Assembly (NCBI GenBank): GCA_026874595.1
Contig: CM049306.1
Span: 74,769,642-74,833,641, forward strand
DNA length: 64,000 bases
Origin: Sipunculus nudus
Lineage: Eukaryota > Annelida > Sipuncula > Golfingiida > Sipunculidae
Reading direction: 5' to 3'
The position numbers and the translations under genes are program-made. Shown here piece by piece: positions 1-14,000 of this stretch. Every line of letters begins with the position of its first letter. Position 1 is the stretch's first letter. The notes below the pieces were generated by a model. The model searched no databases. It was not told the origin of the DNA and saw nothing but the letters and a program-made list of their open reading frames with translations.

Positions 1-872
1 AAGCTATCCAAGGGCTATATTTGTGTAAAATTTTTTTCCTGATTGGTCAAACGAGTCCGGAGATATAAGCATGGATGTCTACAGCGTGAACGTGAATGTA
101 GGTGGCGCCACCTGTCATTAAATCAAGAAAGCTATGCGGGATGTATACGAATGTCGAATTTCAGGTAATTTGGTCAAACCACTGCAGAGATATGAGTGAT
201 TTTAACCCAAGGCAGAAAAACAGATAAACGCTGTGCAAAAATGGCTGCAGGTGGCGCCACCATTTTTGTGTATGTTATAAAGCTATCCAAGGGCTACATT
301 TGTGTTAATTTATTTTCCTGATTGGTCAAGCGGTTCCCGAGATATAAGCTTGGATGTCTGCAGCATGAAGGTGAATGAAGATGGCACCACCTGTCATAAA
401 ATCAAGAAAGCTATCTAGGATGTATTCGCATGCCAAATTTCAGGTGAATTAGTCAAACCACTGCAGAGATATGAGTGATTTTAACCCAAGGCAGATGAAC
501 AGATGGACCCTGTGCAAACATGGTTGCAGGTGGCGCCACCATTTTTTATGTATGTTATAAAGCTATCCAAGGGCTACATTTGTGTAAAAATTTTTTCCTG
601 AACGGTCAAATGGTTCCTGAGATATGTTGGTTTATTTGTGGAAACAGACGCACAAACGGACGCTGGGCAGAGAGGTAAGGTCAGAGGTCAAGGCCACTTG
701 GTTAGGCACCAGTTAACATGTGACCCGATAATTTGTGTAAGTTTCCTAAAAGTCCGTCTAGTAGTCTCAGAGGAGTTCTCCAGAAACGAACGCGGTGGCG
801 GCGGTGGCGGAACCCGGTCAAAAACATAGTATTTGAAAACTTCGTTTTGGCAGATATAATTACACATTATTA
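1..872. repeat. 280-bp dimeric tandem repeat, right part of an element cut by the window edge
   Basis: Two and a half copies of a ~280-bp unit are visible; an atgtct block recurs at 74 and 354. Each unit is itself an old dimer of ~140-bp halves, each holding gagatat(g/a)ag and a GGTGGCGCCACC palindrome or a decayed version. The last part (about 640-872) is a unique tail ending in aaacatagtattt...ttttggcagatat. It matches the tail of the element at 41525-42985. Confidence 0.85.
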
Positions 873-1074
873 CAATACATACACGGCATGTTTGTAATGA
901 TTACACATCATAACAATACATAGACAGCATATCTGTAATAATTACATATTGTTAAATTATGGGCATCTGTGAATCAATTATACACTTCATTAGAAATATG
1001 AGCATCTCAACAAAATGTTGGTCAGTCAGGCTTCATCTCATTCCTATAGACAATGTAAGAAAGAAAGATCATGA

Positions 1075-1460
1075 GTGACTTCATCTAAATAAAACCAGCA
1101 AATTTGTGGATTTTATGTCCTCTGCTCCTATTGCCTTCTGAATTTGTTTTAGTTTTCATTGCCCCCTGAAGATGTCTCCACATGTCATAATTTTAGTTTT
1201 GAATTTGGAACAAAAGGGAAATTTTTTGTTTGTTTTGGAGCAAGTGATGATAATTTTTCAGACAGACACTCCAAAACCAATCCCAATCAAGGTTTGCATG
1301 AGAGGAATCACTGACCCAAATTTGAATGAAATCGGATAATATTTAGGAAAGTTATCACATGGAAACAAAAACCTGATGGATGGACAAACAGAGGCATGGA
1401 CAGACAGATAAACCCAAATCAATGTCATCCATTCTGCAGAAGCAGGGGGGAAAAGGAGGG
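1075..1460. repeat. Dispersed ~370-bp repeat module, copy 1
   Basis: It starts with a block around gcaaatttgtgga, passes through a 'gatgtctccac...gtcataatttt' block and ends with 'cagacagacactccaaaacc', 'aatttgaatgaaat' and 'aaacccaaatcaatg'. The same order of blocks recurs at 5430-5815, 11805-11975 (partial) and 13255-13690. No coding potential. Confidence 0.8.
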
Positions 1461-1983
1461 GAGGCTTAAAGGGGTTGATGAGTTTATTTCTACATCTACA
1501 TTTCAGTGAAATGATTTTTGTGGATGGACCTACTTTGGTCTCTCCCCTCATTGCAAAACCATCAATTTCAATTTCTATTTCTTTCTTCTGCCATTTTCTG
1601 TTAGCACTTGATCTAAAAAATGGCAGATTTTCAAAAGTTGAGATTCGACACTATATTCGTCATAAGTCACAGATTTGCACCCAATATTTATTTTGACCTT
1701 GACCTTATTCCCAAGGTCATACATTCCTCAGCTGTTTCCCCATTATCTCTCAGTTGAGGGTGTTGGTGGAAGGCTTCCTGTGGTTTCATTCATTTAATTA
1801 CAATCATATTTGGTCCAACACATAGAATTGCCTTCTATTGTTCCCAAGCTGTTCAACAGAATGAACCATTTGGTACCAAAATTTGTCATAAAAAATTTGT
1901 CAAGCATTTCATCAGCATATGCAAAATGGAATCTACTACCAGAAAAGCCAAATGAGAATTAATGTAAGTGACTTTGGACTCAC
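1461..1983. other. Intronic sequence, no feature seen
   Basis: AT-rich sequence between the repeat and exon 35, with no exon-like frame, TIR or tandem repeat that I can support. Confidence 0.5.
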
Positions 1984-2042
1984 CTGTCCACTTCCTTCAG
2001 ACCAGCCAGACACAGCTGCATGTTGTACTCAATCTGCTGCCA
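1984..2042 (-). CDS. Exon 35 (last in window), residues 1585-1604
   Basis: This 59-base exon encodes WQQIEYNMQLCLAGLKEVD and ends in phase 2 before donor gtgagt. The donor shows that coding continues beyond the left edge. The acceptor ttctggcag was chosen by phase; an alternative 5' extension is open but out of phase. Confidence 0.78.
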
Positions 2043-5000
2043 CTGCCAGAAGTGAATGGGATAAGGACCTTGACTGTAACATAGATAAATAAACGTGTAA
2101 ACATGCATCTGATACAACACCCAAGTCAAGGCTGCTTATACACAAACTGTTAACTAAGTACAAAATTATAGTTAAACACAGATGGACCTTCACATAAGTG
2201 GACATTGCATAAAGATCATATTTTTTTAGGTCAACTTCTCCCAGTGGATCATATTCTCTGCCATTCTCTAGGGTAATATCTTTAAAAAATTTCATGTTAA
2301 AATTTGAGCTTCTTACAAACTTCTTTGGTTGGTCCATTCCTGCAGATGCATGTAATATTATGATGCTTAATGTGCCACTCCTACTGGAACCTAAAACATC
2401 TCATGAAACCAGCATTTCTGAAGGAACATTCAAACACTGGCAATAATTATACATTAATTATAAAAAGGATGGATGATTTTGACCTGTCAAAGATCAGTTG
2501 AAAACTTTATGTAATCTAATATCAGGGCCATCAATAATCATTTGTAATGTTGATACTGCATGGATTCTTCTCTCTGACATTGATAACAGGACTGCCAAAG
2601 GTAAATGACCGACAAAAAGAGTAAGACCTCTGGAAAAACACAAGTAGATTTTTTAAAAATAAAGAGTGAAAAAAAGAGAAAAATTAGCGGCAATTCTCCA
2701 TTTTTTATCACAGACTGAATAAAAATATGCTTCACATACTACAAATGTGTATATACATGGTTCCCAAAGTCAGAAACATACATGGTGCAAATCCCCCTGC
2801 ATGAAGATAAGGGCATTTAATTTCCACATGTTGTGGCACATGCTGGAAATTTGTACACACATAAAAATTGTGTTCCAATTCTTGTTCTAACTGGACTGTT
2901 AAAGCAGGAGAGAAATAGTATATAGAATTCCTTCACTGTTAAAATGAGGAATAAAAAGAGTGCTGCTGAAAAATAAGAGTGAAAAAAAGAGTAATTAGCA
3001 TCATTTTCAGAAAATCCTGAAAAAAAGAGAGACTCTTTTGATAAAAAAGTGATTTGGCAGGCCTGTGATAATCATATCTGTTGCCTTGTATCAAAGAATA
3101 TGTAAACATTAATACACTGTGTAAGTTGCACTTAGTCTGTGTTTTTATGATCAAACTTGGAATTTGAAAACCTTTACCTGCACTGAAATGATCTGAATGG
3201 GTAGAGTTCAGCAGCTCGGATGTCACTTGGTGCAAGTGGCTCTGGTACATTCAGGTATGCTGACGATAAGGCTGGTTTCTGTGCATCACTCAGCTCATGA
3301 AGTGCGAAATGCATGCACTCAGTGATGGCCTATTGTGATAAGTGATAAACCAACTGTTTGGCATTCTAATCATGCAAAAGTAAATGAAAATTATATGAAA
3401 TAAAAAGCAGTGAATCTTTTATCCATATGACATATATATTAAGATAATGTAAAGAGGAATTATTGGATTACTGAATTACTTTGATAACAGTTAATCCTGA
3501 TAAATTCTGTTACTCTCAGTATATCAGCCTCCTCATTTCAAAACTCTTATTTTTTTTATTCAAATAAAAGATTAAGGCAACTGACTAGTGTGCCATAATT
3601 ATTTAGTTGACAAATTCTACTTAATACATACAGCCAAACAAGCTAAACAGACTGAAAAACAGAGGTCAAAGGTTATAAATAAGCTTAAAAGATTTCTATA
3701 GTTGAACTTGCAGAGGTGTAGGGTGTAAAGAAGGGTGTAACAATCTATAAAAGTCAAAACATAACATTCCCACATTCACCTGCCACTCATTGGTAGTGGA
3801 TGACATTATTGTGTGTGACCACTTCACTTTTGACTTACTCAGACGTGACCAAATTGTGTGTTCCTCATTTTTGGGTGGTCATGTACCTGTAGTGGTCATG
3901 AACCAGGTGTTTACTGTAATATTACTCACACTATAAGCTGGTTGGTTTCCTGTATGCAGGTAAGTATCCCTCATACAGTGTCTGATGGCTGCCTCGAACT
4001 CAAGGAACATGACATCACGCCTCATGGAGAGAAACTGAGCCACTTTCTCTGGGTCCTGGGGGTCCTGGAGATTATCAATTTGTTTTTGGATGTCCCTCAA
4101 GTCAGCGCCTAATGTAGAAAAATGGCCCATGGGTCATGAAGCTCAGCTGCATTTTATATATTAGCTTATTATACCCATAATGGGTAAGCCATTATTAAGG
4201 CTAAGCATATAATAAATATTAAGCCTGTGGTATCAAATATGTTATGTTCCTGGCCTGTAATTAGTTCAATCTAATAATGACTTTATACAAGCACTGTAAA
4301 AGGACTTGTCCCTGTCTTATGATGAATTATCTAGAATCAGTGATTACATTATATATGAAGATGAAGAGTTGTTTAAAATAAATGAAATAATATTTTTGTT
4401 GCCAACAGATTTTGGGGGAAGGAAAAGTTGAAATAACCTAAATTGCTATGTTTTTTTACACAAAAAGTTTTAAGGCTTGCTTTCAAAAGGAGCATATGAA
4501 CAATGGGTGGAGAGTGTTAACAATAATGAGTAGCTCATAACACTGAGTTGAGAATGGAAAATCATAAACATCAAGTGTTCAGCTGCTTTACAGCAAAAAT
4601 TATCAGTCTTTTCAGGTATTGTAAATTGTAAATGTTTAACATATTAATTTTGTGTGTGAATCTACCATTAAATTTCCTGGAGGATGAGACTACTTTACCT
4701 CTTGTTTTCTTGTGTATATAATGGTTCATGAACCATGATCTTATGAATTACATGAAAATTACAGTCCATTAAAAATCAGTGTTACAGTTGTTCTAAGGAC
4801 CACTCACCAATGCCCTCAGCACCACCCCAATCAGCGGAGACAAATTCCATCTTGCGTGAGCCGAGGCGTACTTGTGAACTTCCCAGACGTGCGTGAGCAC
4901 AGAGATACTGGACGATGTCATGCAGTGCTGCTACTATATGCACACAGTGGCTGAGGGCCTGAGTACACTGTTTGTCCTCAAGAGTTTTAAACATAATAAG

Positions 5001-8000
5001 AATCTCATGGTAATCCGGGATGAACCAGATGTTAAACACCTTCTTCCCATCACTGGACAGTAGCCTTCTTGGACGCTCATGTAATGTCCTGATGAAATAA
5101 AAAAAAAATCAATATAACCCTGAAAAAACTAACCTAATTAATTCATTTTAAATATTTTGTTTCAGGTTTACAAAAAAATGTATTTATATATTCACACAAA
5201 TAAAATTTTTTCTCCTCCATTTACATTTAAAATGACCACTTGAATAAACAGTATAATATATCAGTGATGTAGTCGAGTCCACACCATACAAGTCTGATTG
5301 CAAGTCCAAGTCCAGCCCAATTAAGTCCAAGTTCATGTCCAAGTCCACCTTCTTCTAGTCTGAGGCATTTGGAACCTGAGCCCAAGTCAGAGTCAGAGTC
5401 CAGGACCCTTGAGTCCAAGTATGTGTCCCTAAAATGCAAATTTGTGGAATTCATGTCCTCCCCTTCCGCCTCTTGTTGTCCCCCTTTTGCCTTCTCAATA
5501 TGTTTAAACCCCCCCTGAAGATGTCTCCACATGTCATAGTGCCTGTGTTTTAGTTTTCATTGTCCCCTAAAGATGTCTCCACGTCATAATTTTTTTGTGA
5601 ATTGGAAACAAATGGGAAAGCTTTTTTGTAGCTTGTGATAATAATTTTTCAGACAGACACTCCAAAACCAATCCCAACCAAGGTATGCATGAGAGCAATC
5701 ACTGACCATAATTTGAATAAAATTGGATAATATTGGAAATGAAAACCTGACGGACAGATGGACAGACAGACAAACCCAAATCAATGCCCCCATTCCACAG
5801 AAGCAGGTTACAAAAAAAGTGGACTCCAAGTCTGGACTCAAATCCTACAACCCTGTAATATATTATATTGTGAAATAATATAAAATGTAATATATCATAT
5901 CACATCAATGCTATGAACTATTTGCTGTTCCTCCTAAATGCCATAAGACAATGAAAATATCTGACAGAAACATCAGTAGAACTTGTCATGGCATATATGG
6001 AAGTAATTGCACATTTTCCATGGAGTGAACCAAGTTTATTTTAGTAAAATTATAGGAATTATAGTAAAAATAAACAACCTGGTGAGGTTGTGATGCATTA
6101 ATGTTAACCTATCTGTGTAGGCAAAGGAAATAAACACATTTGTGAGATCATAGAAAATCTGCCACATCCTTCACCTTGCATCTGGTTGTAAACCCTCTAC
6201 ATCATCCATCTCAGTTTTCTTCTCTGATGGCTGCATCCTTCTAAAGTATGTATCCCTGAAATAAGGTAGTGAGTTCTTTTGTAATAGAACAGTATCAAAG
6301 CAAAAAGATCTAACGATCTCTGATCAGTCATCTAGAAAATTAAATTTTAGGTGAATTCAAAATCATATTTTTACTACAAAACACCAATGCTCTGCATCCA
6401 GTCCTTTAATTCAATCAAACATTCCAATACATTATCGACTGAAATTTATTGACAACTTATAGAGACATCAGGTGGACAAATATGTACTGACAAACAGACA
6501 AAAGGCGGTGGTAATCACATAACCTCTGCAAACTTCATTGGTAGAAATAAATGTGACATTCTCTTAAATAATGAAACTTAATAAAATTTGAACAAGATAA
6601 CCTATTTTGTTAAAAGATATTGCATGCTTAACTTGATATGAAAAGAAACACAACTGTGCCCTAGTAAAAACATAATACTGAACCCCAATACCTGGCTTAT
6701 TTTTTAAACTATCTGAGTTTGTTCACTTTATTGGCTGTTGCAGCCTTTACAGACAGACCTGACACTGGGGAAGTCCTGCAGCAGCCCAAGGATACTGTTG
6801 TAGTAAGCCAGAAGCTGGCCTCTGATAGAGTACTGTGTCAGCCTCATGTTCAGTGCCATGCAGTACTCTGTTAAAAGCCTCCTGTAAGCATAAAAAGTAA
6901 AGTCTGAGACAGCCTGAACTAGTATGTAGAATTAAATGATCTTAAGATAAAACAAAAGTACTGTACCTTAAACTGTAATGCAAAACAGTCCTCTTAACGA
7001 GTAGTAACTTCTTGAATAATTATATGACGTAACATTGTCTGTAACATGAAGCTGTTTTAGTATGAGAACATTGTCTGGCAATGACTGGCACTATCAGGTA
7101 AAATAAAAATTAAAAAAATGCATATTCTTTGCATTACACATATACATATATTGAAGAGCTTTCTCGCTCTCTCTTTGTATGTTTATTAAGAAAAAGCTCA
7201 TCATATAAATAAAATAAAACAAATAAACACAGTGAATAATAATGAAATTAAAAGATGTTTCAAGTTGATATGGGGACATAGACCCTGGGCAGAAGATAGT
7301 GTTCAAGATAGGTGTTGTCTTGGTTTGTTAATTAAAGCTGTGTTATTCCTGGGAACTTTTCACTGAAAATATTTTGAAAAAATAAACATGGACATTGTGA
7401 TGTTTTTGCCCTTGACTAATATATATAAACAAAATAAACAACAATAAACTGATGTATGCTGATTTACTGACACCTTTCAGGGAAAAGGCACAGGAGTGAC
7501 GTCATTGTCCTCTGTGATGTCACGATGCACACACCAAAGAAAACCAATATGGTCACATGCTACGTCTTGAGTTAAACAAATATGCTATAAAACGCTTATC
7601 CCAGGGTTATTTACACTTGGGAGTTACACCAAAATTAAGTCACATGGAGATTTTCACTAAACCAGCCAATATGTCTAATTTCATTGATATCAGTGATACT
7701 GTTCTTTGGATATCTTGCAGACACACACACACAGAATTGAGTGAAAAAAATAACCCTCCCTTTGCACAGGGTTAATGAGTTTATATATGACATATGGAAC
7801 TGACCGTTTTAGTTTCTCCATCTCATCAGGATTTCGGAGGATAGTACCCATGGAGCTCTTCTTAGTCACAAATTCATTCAGCATCAAATCTCGACTTGGT
7901 GTCTGGTACACAAAATATACAGTTACTGTAGGTCTGTCAATTATGCTAAATCATCAAAACCTCACAATTCTCAACTGACCACATGACCTTTGACCCCTGA

Positions 8001-11000
8001 ATTTGATCATACCAAAGTTTTACAGGTATAAGAGAGAATTCAAACATGCTGAATGACAAATATTCTGAAATGATGCTCTTCCAATATTGAGCTGACATAA
8101 ACACAATCACTGATGTACTATTTCAGGTCTGCAACTTATTTCTGATGAATATGAACTAAAAATATAATTTACAACATATCAAGATATCATCAATGACTCT
8201 GAAAAAATATAACTCTGGTAATGTTGAATGTTTCTTTCAATAAACTTTTTAAATCTTTATAAATCAATGTGATAATGCCCACCTTTTCAAGCTGAAGGGA
8301 CACAAAGGCCTCTGACGCCATCTGTGACTTGCTGCTGCCCTGTAACTTGGATGCCATGCTAGGAGCAGGAGTGACAGTGGATACACCAGTCATGGCAGTC
8401 TGTGAACTCTTCTCGCTCTTTGTCTCTGTTGGTGAACTTGGTCTCCCACTGGTTATACCAACAAAAGTGTCTTTTATTGTGCATTTAACTACACTTGGGT
8501 TGGAATGTGATGCCAAAGTTATCATCTTTTTAAATTCTATCCATAAAGAGCAAATATGATTGATGTTATTATATGAAAACTTCATTAAGCAAATAAATGA
8601 TAATATAGCTATGAATTACAGGTAGCGAGACCGCCACAAAGAAACTGATTCACCATGATCAAATCAATGAAAATGTCATGCACAGTTCCCATAGGGGAAA
8701 CTGAAGAGTCTTATTTCTGTTACAATCTTAGACCTGCACAATTCCCTATAATTTTGTTGGATTCTGATTTTACATCAACATACACCAAATAAAAGCAACC
8801 CCCAATACTGTTACTCTGTTCACCCTGTGTCCAGCCACCTATTGCTGCCATGGCAAGTTCAAGTAATTTACAATTATCAATACAGGTGGCATCTGTGTGC
8901 TCAATTATAGATTCTCATGTAGTCCCTACCCCTAAGTGATAGTGGGGCCCCCTGGAGGAAGAAAGTAAACTATTTGCACCCCACAGAAGGAGCCAATTCA
9001 TGAATTATAAAATGATCACTGAAGATTTATAAACATGATAAAAAAATGAGAAAAAAATTATTCCTTAATCTGTTGCAGGTCTATTACAATCTTTGCTGAT
9101 ACAGTATTAACTGATAATGCTGATTCTTACACTATCTGGACATCTGTTTCTTTGACTGGTTGGCAGGCATTGACTTGTTGTACAGCTGATATCAGGGCAT
9201 TCTTGTGTACAACCTGACACATGAGTACAACATGGAAGCTCTCAACCCCTCCAGGTCGCAACAGCTGCAAAAATCAAACAAAATTCATTCAGTTTAACCT
9301 TACCTGTCCCTGACTGTATTCTATTTGCACAAACATTGTCAATATCGATGCAGACGGGATCCAAACGTCTTAAAACAAGCATGTACAATATGAGCCCTAG
9401 TTTTTAAATTTCAACTAGACATTTCTTGGTACCGCAGGTGCCATAGTATCCCTAGACAATTAATCCCCCCCTTTAAGAATAGGCCCCCCATCTTCAGCAA
9501 CAATTAATATCAGACCACACTTATAGAAAAGGTCACTCTCATAGAAAAGGTCATGACCCCAATATACATCATCCCCTAACCCATGTCTATGTATATGCAT
9601 AATATGAAAGAAATCTGTCCATTAGTTTTTGACTTATAATGCTCACAGTACTGTGAAGTGGCAACGATGGGGTATTAAACGGCATGAAAACAAGAAAAAG
9701 AATAACAGGTGGTGCTATCAGTTTCCGGTACATGACAACACTATCCAAGATCTTCGGTCAAGTTGATTTTTGGACCAATCCATGCATCCCTTATTGGGAT
9801 ATTAATGATTTTGTGTAATTTTCACCATATATGGCAATATTCAAGGTCAAGGCCACTCTAATAGGAAAGGTCATGACCCCAATATATATATACATCATCC
9901 CCTAACCCATGTCTATGTATATGCATAATATGAAAGAAATCTGTCCATTAGTTTTTGACTTATAATGCTCACAGTACTGTTAAATGGCAATGATCGGGGT
10001 ATTAAATGGCACGAAAACAAGTAAAAGGTGGCGCCACCTGTTTCCGGTACATGACATTACTATCTAAGATCTTTGGTCAGGTATGAAAACATAGTATCCC
10101 CTAACTTTGTCTGGGGATACAATGATTCCTATTCAGAAGATTATATGCTGTGAATAATGTGAACTTTTTTTTTTATAAATACCATATTAATATGCAAACT
10201 GGTATGTTCATTTTTTAGGATAACTAGGTTGTCCACAAAACTAGGATAAATGAAAACATAAATTTATCAGTAAAAGTCTGACTCTCAAACTGATGGTTTT
10301 ACTTACTGATGGTCTTATTTTTCTTACTCCAACATAGAGCTTTCTTGATGATTCCATCAAAATGCACACTTTTACATGATTTTTTAAAGTTTAATTCAGA
10401 TACAATAAAAATTCAGGGGAAAAATTTAGTAGGAGTACAGCCAGTGTGTGGCAGGTCACCTATACTGTACTTTAACTGATTTCTTTTAAAATTTGGTATA
10501 TTTTCTTTTGTTTCACTAATGTAAAATAAAAATCCTACTGTTATTTATAATCTAGCAGCTTTGTATATTATGCTTATAAAAGAAGAAATGATCAGGTATA
10601 AGTAAATATTAGGGTATTTAAAATGGTTCTTATTTAAAATTTATGTACACTCTACTGAAACCTATTTTGGAAAAGTATCTATCAATATAAAAATCTGAAC
10701 ATTAAAATGTTAATTTAAATGTTAATTGCATATAAAAATATGTCTTTGAATTGTATACTATAGAAATGGCCTCTTTGTAAAAAATTGATGATATTATTTA
10801 ATGCATGTACTTAAAATTTATTTGTTAAGATGTGTTATTTATATTTATCATTCATTGATACTGTGTTATGCATGCACTATGCATGCCTAAGGCCTTATAT
10901 TTTCTTAATAAAATATTCACTCATTCATTACCTTTTTATCAGTTAACATCTGTATGCAATCAATAGATAATATTTACCAAGCTCTCCTTTCCCTCCACAT

Positions 11001-14000
11001 TAATTTGCATCAGACAGAATACTGAACAAGCATACATACATGTAGGAGGCCATCTCTGTTTCTGAAGGTGAATCTCCCCACGTGACCTTCATCCAGCTCA
11101 TGTATAGCCAAATACAGATTGGAAGGAGAAAACCTGGAGAAAATGTGAAGTTAGAATTAATAAATGGTGATTTTTGGGGGCAGTTTGGAAGCGTTATCCC
11201 CCTCATTGTGAGATATTGCCTCTATTTCATTGTTTTTTTCCAATATATTTAAGGCTGACCAACTCCCCTCCCCTTCCAGGAGCTGTGAACCTCTTTAAGG
11301 GTATAAAAAGCAAACCACTCCCTTCCCAAAATCTTGGATCCATCCCTGAATTTATATATGCACAATTCCACAGCCCCAGATTATGGCAATTAGATGACTG
11401 ATTGTGCTTTTTGCAGGTAAATAAAAGAGCAGATTCATACTTGTTTATTTTCTATGACATGTACCTATGCATAATTAAATTAATGTTTGATTAATTTCCA
11501 ATATTTTAGCAGTTTCAGCAAAGTTAAATCCTGCTATTCCAAGAATAAATCTGACTGATGAAAAAAAGATATAACAAGCAAATTCAAGTCCCCCACTTTC
11601 ACCGACAAGTCCGGGAAGATTTTAAAGTGTGGGGTGACTGAGTAGAAATAGTTTTTACCATGCTCAAAAGATTGCAGCACCTGGCAGTTACTGCAAAAAT
11701 TCAAGTATTTTATATCCACCACTAGCGACACCTGTTGGTGTTTAGTGAAACTAAAAGTTGTGATTCATCATATAAACAATGAAATATCGTATTGTATTAT
11801 TATCTTGGAGACAGACACTCCAAAACCAATCCCAACCAAGGTAAGCATAAGAGCAACCACTGACCCAAATTAGAATGGAATCAGATAAAATTTAGGAAAC
11901 TTATCGCATGGAAAAGAAAACCTGACAGACAGACAAACCCAAATCAATGTCCCCATTCCCTGGAAGTGGAGGACAACAAGGGAAGTCCATGAGGACAAGT
12001 AGAAGATAATTATCATTAAAAGAAAAAAATTATAACCTTATAATAATACAGTAAAACCTTGTCTAGTTTAACAACCATCTCAAAATAATGACCACCTGTT
12101 CATAGTCATGTTTTTTTTTTTTTTGCTCTTTTCATAAGACCTTGTTCAGATAATCATCTTGAAAATGGGACTACTTTATTGAGATCACACTGGTGGTCAT
12201 AATGTTGACGTTTTACGGTATAAGGGTTTCTAGTGAAATCACAAAAGATAGGAAATACTGGGAAATTTCAACCTGACAAATATGGAGCAAACCACAGTAT
12301 ACTGGGTTTTAAACACATTTTTCCTGACCTGAAATACTTACCTGTCCATGTTGGAATCATCCTCTAGGATTTCTGTGATGAAAACTGGTGGTGGTTTCCC
12401 TGCATCATTTTTAAAATTAGCAAACTCAAACTGCACAAATCTCAGGAACAAGTGGCACTCATCATAGCCAAGGGACACAGCCTGCTTCTTATAGATCTGA
12501 AACAGAAACATGAGGGAACAGCTATTAATGAAATTATATGACAATGCATATTCCTCATAAAGTTTATCCTAATGACCTACAACTTGCACTATGTATTTAA
12601 CAATTAAAAGTTTAGCATATGATACTGGATAGCTTATTTTTTTTTTGAAGATTCAATATTTTAAACTTCAGTGAACACAATGTGTTTCAGCCTCAGCCAC
12701 TGTATGGAATTATATTACTTTTTACCAGAGATGTACCTTCCAGGAATTCATTCAGCTTTATAATAATTGCAATTTAGCTTTGCAAGTCAGCATTTTAACT
12801 GGTAAACTTACAATATTGAAAAAAAGGTAGTAGTTTTGAACAAATAATACACACTTTCATAATAAATTGCAAGCTCACCTTTGACAATATTTCTGTTTCC
12901 CAGGCAGCATACATCAGGTCATATCTGGCTGCAAGCACCTGGAATTTTAATCTTTTGAGTTGAGGATAATATATTCTATATATGAAAATGACTCCAAAAT
13001 ATACATTCTCATCTGTCAACAAACATTAATGTAAGACAGCATAAGTAAATGTCCGGTCAGTATATTACTATGTAGCTTTGCAATTGGTTCACTGATTGGG
13101 TCCACCTGCTGACAACAGTGGTATTGAGATTACAAGAAAAATATAATAGTGCTTATATTTGAATATTATGAACCCAAACAGGGGTCAAACATCATTACAC
13201 AGCATATTACCGACATACACACATAAATGTCACATTTATTCTGCATACTGAAAATATGAATCACAAAAAAAAGCAAATTTGTTGAATTTAAGTCCCTCAC
13301 TAGTGCCTCTTGTTGTTGTTTATGCTTGCCTTCTCATTTCTCAATTTAGTTTTTATTTTGCCCTAAAGATGTCTCCAATGTCATAGTGGATGTGTTTTAG
13401 TTTTCATGTCCCCCTGAATATGTCTCCACGTCATAATTTTTGGTGTGAATTGGGACCAAATTTTTGTTTTGCTTTGGAGCTGGTGAGAATAAATTTTCAG
13501 ACAGACACTCCAAAACCATTCCCAACCAAGATATGCATGATAGCAATCAGTGACCCAAATTTGAATGAAATCAGATAATATTTAGGGAACTTATCACATG
13601 GAAATGAAAATGTGATGGACAGACAGACAGACAGACAGACAAACCCAAATCAATGTCCTCTGTTCCAAGGAAGCAGGGGACAATAAATTTGATCATGACT
13701 TCCCAAACCTACCTGGAAGAGCCTTGCTGCCACACCTACAACAGCTTCCTGCTTTTGTTTCTGTGTTTTCTTGGACGACTGCTGCTCCTCCTGGAATGCC
13801 ATGTATGTGGCCAGGTCTGACATGATGGCAGGATCGTCAGCGTAAATGTCAGCGAACAGCTGCAACACAGTGGACCACATTCACTGTATGTCTATGGTGA
13901 CACTACTGAGGGACAAGAGTCTCTAAAAAGGAAACGCTTTGGAAAAAGCATGGCTGTGTCACAACTTTTTTTTTTATATTTTTTTTTTGGTGGAGGTAAC

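Noticed and set aside
2535-2655. Possible extra exon between exons 33 and 34 (open frame with VGHLPLAVLLSMSERR after acceptor ttttccag)
   Set aside because: No donor gives a phase compatible with exon 34, whereas exon 33 joins exon 34 directly in phase using acceptor aggttccag.
8190-8282. Downstream extension of exon 27 beyond the gtgggc donor
   Set aside because: The frame stays open by chance into AT-rich intron; splicing at 8283 keeps phase with exon 28.
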